Assembly: GCA_035255485.1 (NCBI GenBank)
Contig: DATEZO010000298.1
Coordinates: 1 to 16,947 of the forward strand
Origin: DATEZO01 sp035255485
Lineage (GTDB): Bacteria > Pseudomonadota > Gammaproteobacteria > Burkholderiales > Burkholderiaceae_D
Direction of reading: 5' to 3'
DNA length: 16,947 bases
The first letter of the stretch is position 1. Every line of letters begins with the position of its first letter. The notes under the pieces are model-generated. The model saw nothing but the letters and a program-made list of their open reading frames with translations. It was not told the origin of the DNA and did not search any database. The translations under genes and the position numbers were made by a program. Of the stretch, positions 14,732 to 16,947 are shown piece by piece.

Positions 14732-14767
14732 CTTAGCGTACAATTTTCCGAATTCTGTAGCTTCCCC
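14732..14767 (-). repeat. Tn3-family terminal inverted repeat (right end)
   Basis: On the - strand it runs from outer GGGGAAGCTACAG through CGGAAAATT to inner GTACGCTAAG, 36 bp. The outer GGGG, the CAGAA..CGGAAAAT middle and the ACGCTAAG-type inner end match the Tn21/Tn3 terminal repeat pattern (Tn21 inner end CACGCTAAG). It sits 17 bp after the tnpT stop, as expected for a transposon end. The flanking target sequence begins tgtga at 14768; no matching left copy with tgtga-GGGG was found. Confidence 0.85.
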
Positions 14768-14835
14768 TGTGATGGCAGGCGACAACAGAAGTAGGTGCGG
14801 AAGGCATGATAGCATTTCCAAAAAGGAACTATTCC

Positions 14836-15606
14836 ATGGCGCCGCCCCGACACCTCGCAGACTTTTACGACCGGCTTTATTTCCATGAGCTCAATGTGCG
14901 TGAGCAGATCAATGCGCGTTTGCAGGTCCCACTTGCGCTCATCGTTTCGAACCTTGGGTTGCTTGGATTTATACTTCAAAATCTTAATCGGGCCTCCACA
15001 GGCTGGAACGCGTTTTGGTTTTATATCTGGTTCGTTACCGCCTGTTTATTCGCAGGTGTAAGCGGCTACCACTTTATCCGCGCCGCTTGGGGCTATGAAT
15101 GGGAAGTGCTCCCTACCGCGGACGAGCTGCATAAATATCGCCAAGAATGTGACAACATATTCGCAGATTGGGACAACGCCGATACCTTGACAGAAGAAGC
15201 ACTGAAGACAGCTCTCTACAACGCACAGATTAAATGTGCGACGGCAAACACCCTAATTAACGAAATGCGGTCCGCTCATTATGCAAACACAATAAAGAAC
15301 TTGATCATTGCGATTTGTTCGAGCATTGGTGCGTTCGCGATCTTCTATGTTGCCGAACTAGATAAAACCCAGGAGATCGCGGTAGTCAAGCCGATCGAAA
15401 TGAAACCGTCCGAAATTACTGTCAAGCTTCCAGTACAAGTTACCATTCCGCAACCGGTTCTTATCAAAGGAGAGCCTGATGTCCAATTCAAACCCGCAGC
15501 GACCGCCACCACCTCCTCCCCCGCCACCTCCGAATCGGTTAGTCCGCGACGATCGGGTTCCGAGCACTCCGCCTCCACCCCCACCGACGAGACAAGGACC
15601 AAGTAA
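14836..15606 (+). CDS. Three-helix membrane protein of unknown function
   Basis: A 256-residue protein starting at ATG 14836, chosen because AAGGA lies eight bases upstream. An in-frame ATG at 14806 has its purines only one base away. An amphipathic start (HLADFYDRLYFHELNVREQINARLQ) leads into three predicted membrane helices (about 31-50, 58-82 and 152-173), with a polar loop of about 70 residues between helices two and three. A soluble tail with alternating V/I/P strands (EITVKLPVQVTIPQPVLI) ends in an S/T/P-rich low-complexity stretch. I do not recognise the family; a comparison with SLATT-type membrane effectors is only a guess. The last ~42 residues overlap a proline-rich ORF in the next frame, so this tail may be shaped by that overlap. 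The gene starts 69 bp after the transposon end. Confidence 0.72.
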   Translation: MAPPRHLADFYDRLYFHELNVREQINARLQVPLALIVSNLGLLGFILQNLNRASTGWNAFWFYIWFVTACLFAGVSGYHFIRAAWGYEWEVLPTADELHKYRQECDNIFADWDNADTLTEEALKTALYNAQIKCATANTLINEMRSAHYANTIKNLIIAICSSIGAFAIFYVAELDKTQEIAVVKPIEMKPSEITVKLPVQVTIPQPVLIKGEPDVQFKPAATATTSSPATSESVSPRRSGSEHSASTPTDETRTK

Positions 15607-15616
15607 TGTCAGATAA
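15479..15616 (+). CDS. Small polyproline protein A, overlapping the membrane protein gene
   Basis: An ORF of 45 codons in the +1 frame relative to the membrane protein. It has MSNSNPQR, then ten consecutive prolines, NRLVRDDRVPST, six prolines and TRQGPSNVR. A strong ribosome binding site AAAGGAGA (GGAG at 15469-15472) lies six bases before the ATG, better placed than many annotated starts here. It overlaps the last 128 bases of the membrane protein gene and the first 11 bases of the next small ORF. Ten prolines in a row would need EF-P for efficient translation. Whether this frame or the membrane protein tail is the selected one cannot be settled by eye. Function unknown; a proline helix that docks a partner is a reasonable guess. 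Confidence 0.5.
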   Translation: MSNSNPQRPPPPPPPPPPNRLVRDDRVPSTPPPPPPTRQGPSNVR

Positions 15617-15755
15617 AAAAGATCCACCTCCACCTCCACCGCCACCGCCGCCACCCACTCGTGCAGTAAAAGGCACCTTCGACATGCCAAATGTTTCAGT
15701 TTCCATTCCGAAGACACCGCCGATACCGGCGCCGCGACAGCGCAAAGAGAAGTAA
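15606..15755 (+). CDS. Small polyproline protein B
   Basis: An ORF of 49 codons: MSDKKD, eleven consecutive prolines, TRAVKGTFDMPNVSVSIPKT, PPIPAPRQRKEK. Its ATG shares one base with the membrane protein stop (TAATG, 15604-15608), a typical coupled arrangement. AAGGA at 15594-15598 gives a ribosome binding site seven bases away. The middle part (MPNVSVSIP) resembles the membrane protein tail (LPVQVTIP), and PPPTR recurs in small protein A, so the three products look related in style. The basic C-terminus and proline helix suggest a short docking peptide. The coding call rests on the ribosome binding site, the coupling and the non-random composition; there is no family recognition. Confidence 0.6.
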   Translation: MSDKKDPPPPPPPPPPPTRAVKGTFDMPNVSVSIPKTPPIPAPRQRKEK

Positions 15756-15834
15756 GCCATTGCGGGGATCAGTTATCTGGAATCGGGTGAACCGCGTTTG
15801 CCTCGTGTAGCACGCAGTTGGCAGTGAATCGTGC

Positions 15835-15865
15835 CGGTTGTGCCGGAAGAGAGTCGGCACAACCG
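15835..15865 (+). terminator. Perfect 11-bp stem-loop after the polyproline genes
   Basis: CGGTTGTGCCG and CGGCACAACCG flank a 9-base loop. A T-run (gttttt) follows about ten bases after the stem, so it is an imperfect intrinsic terminator for the + strand genes ending at 15755. A protein-binding inverted repeat is an alternative. Confidence 0.5.
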
Positions 15866-16006
15866 TTCAACATACGTTTTTAGGACGTTCGACTCACATT
15901 GTTGGAGGCGATATCGCACGCGGAATGCGTTTGATGAGGCACATCTGACGCGGCGATGAAAGATACCTTCTTGCGGCGGATCCGTGAGACAGCGGCACAC
16001 GAGGAT

Positions 16007-16947
16007 TTACGACCCGGACGGCTTCTTCCCCCCTTTAGCTTTTCTTTGCGGTTGAGACACGTGTGTCATTTCATCCTCCCGTCCAAGACGAACCGATGCG
16101 ACACGCAATTGGTGCCCTCCGAGCCTGGCCTCGCCGAGGGCTCGAAAAGGTGAATGGCAGGTTTGATCAGGAAACTGTGAAAATGAAGGAAATATGATTG
16201 CGCTTTCCCACCCTGAATCCGAATTCAGTTCCTCGTAGGTGAGCACATAGGTCCGGGCGCGCCGAACAATGTCGGGCACGAATTGGTAACGATGTCTGTC
16301 ACGTCCAGTCAAGTGGTGAAGAAGACCGATATAGTCTCTTAAGATGCGAGCGCGCAGGTCGGCTCTGCTCGTGATGAAATCCCCGTGAAAAACTCTTGCT
16401 GTCTGTTGCGGGTGCACGGCGTATTGCACATCAGAATGGATGCTCCATTGCCGGCCACCAGGTTCATAAGAGCGCAAAAGCATGTAAGCGAGCTCTTTAG
16501 GCGTCCATTGCCGAACATTAACCTCGCCCCATCGATTTTTCTTCATCTGGAACCGGATTGCAGTACTTTCACCGATACGATGTTTGACGCTGAGGCGGCG
16601 TCCCAAAACCCACGTTTGCAACCGCCGCAGGGTTGCGCGATAAACGGCGTGGCACGAAAAAGAGGGAACCCGCTTTTCAAAGTAGTTCAGATTATTGACA
16701 GGTAGTTTCGACCGGGCTTGCCAACTAATAGCGAATAGATTGCGATAAACAGGCGGAGAGCACATGTCCGGCCAAGGATGCTCCGCATAACAGAGACTAC
16801 GTAACAGTTCTGCCGTAATCGGATTGTCACGCCAGGACTTAACATCATGGATTTCCCGAGTCCTTTGTAACACCGGAGTCGCTTTACGATAGGACGTCAA
16901 CCAACGTTCATACAATGAGAAAATGCCGTCTAGGCGAGATTCCAGCA
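16007..16947 (-). CDS. Unrecognised protein, 5' end outside window
   Basis: A long - strand frame open to the right window edge. A TTG at 16915 is possible, but the upstream codons (L-E-S-R-L-D-G-I-F-S) remain open, so the true start probably lies outside. At least 313 residues are visible. The protein is rich in Arg, Trp, Tyr and His, has no membrane segment or motif I recognise, and ends in a basic tail (Q-P-Q-R-K-A-K-G-G-K-K-P-S-G-S). Segments such as WTPKELAYMLLRSYEPGGRQW and DRHRYQFVPDIVRRARTYVLTYEEL look like ordinary globular coding sequence. It points toward the polyproline operon (convergent). Function unknown. Confidence 0.6.
   Translation of the reverse strand, partial: LESRLDGIFSLYERWLTSYRKATPVLQRTREIHDVKSWRDNPITAELLRSLCYAEHPWPDMCSPPVYRNLFAISWQARSKLPVNNLNYFEKRVPSFSCHAVYRATLRRLQTWVLGRRLSVKHRIGESTAIRFQMKKNRWGEVNVRQWTPKELAYMLLRSYEPGGRQWSIHSDVQYAVHPQQTARVFHGDFITSRADLRARILRDYIGLLHHLTGRDRHRYQFVPDIVRRARTYVLTYEELNSDSGWESAIIFPSFSQFPDQTCHSPFRALGEARLGGHQLRVASVRLGREDEMTHVSQPQRKAKGGKKPSGS

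Larger units (their letters stand above)
9424..14767. mobile_element. Remnant of a Tn4651-type Tn3-family transposon (resolution module and one end)
   Basis: This segment holds a TnpS-like tyrosine recombinase, a divergent TnpT-like KfrA protein and a Tn3-family terminal inverted repeat 17 bp after tnpT. That is the layout of the resolution end of Tn4651-type transposons. The right boundary at 14767 is set by the outer GGGG of the repeat. The left boundary is not known: no second repeat and no tnpA are visible, so the left limit given is only the end of tnpS. Two passenger genes lie between tnpS and tnpT. The truncated regulator at 8803-9372 may also belong to the element. Confidence 0.7.

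Noticed and set aside
15773..16000. A 75-codon - strand ORF between the stem-loop and the right-edge gene
   Set aside because: It runs through the perfect stem-loop at 15835-15865, has no ribosome binding site I can see, and its composition looks random.

Overview
The window looks like part of a betaproteobacterial genome, probably Burkholderiales and possibly an Oxalobacteraceae-type organism. This rests on gene families, fairly GC-rich codon use and long multidomain signalling proteins; there is no rRNA or marker gene to confirm it. Three regions can be told apart.

Region 1 (2-8687, + strand) is a tightly packed signalling operon with three 4-bp ATGA stop/start overlaps. In order it encodes a PAS-GGDEF-EAL-receiver-PAS protein cut by the left window edge, an MglA-like small GTPase, a soluble histidine kinase, a receiver fused to a GspE/PilB-type ATPase, a receiver fused to a degenerate HD-GYP domain, and a stand-alone receiver. 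One kinase therefore sits among four closely related receivers, and their outputs are c-di-GMP turnover, a type IV pilus/type II secretion ATPase and a polarity-type G protein. The best reading, which is inference, is an intracellular control module for a type IV pilus-like or secretion machine.

Region 2 (about 8803-14767) is accessory DNA. It begins with an OmpR-type response regulator on the - strand that lacks the end of its DNA-binding domain. Next come a tyrosine recombinase (TnpS-like, -) and a KfrA-like coiled-coil protein (TnpT-like, +), the divergent resolution pair of Tn4651-type Tn3-family transposons. A clear Tn3-family terminal inverted repeat lies 17 bp beyond tnpT. No tnpA and no second terminal repeat are in the window. 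Two AT-richer passenger genes on the - strand, a DUF6765-like protein and a PIN-domain protein, lie between tnpS and tnpT. This insert is bracketed by near-identical inverted 20/21-bp repeats. Next to it, before tnpT, lies a 33-bp near-perfect palindrome with 13-7-13 geometry that could be the TnpS crossover site.

Region 3 (14768-16947) is the DNA outside the transposon end. It carries a three-helix membrane protein followed by two tiny polyproline ORFs in the other two reading frames, each with its own good Shine-Dalgarno sequence. A stem-loop follows, then an unrecognised - strand gene that runs off the right edge.

The most unusual items are the GTPase/c-di-GMP/ATPase operon with its degenerate HD-GYP and MshEN-like domains, the passenger insertion into a transposon resolution region, and the membrane protein/polyproline cluster with three overlapping frames.
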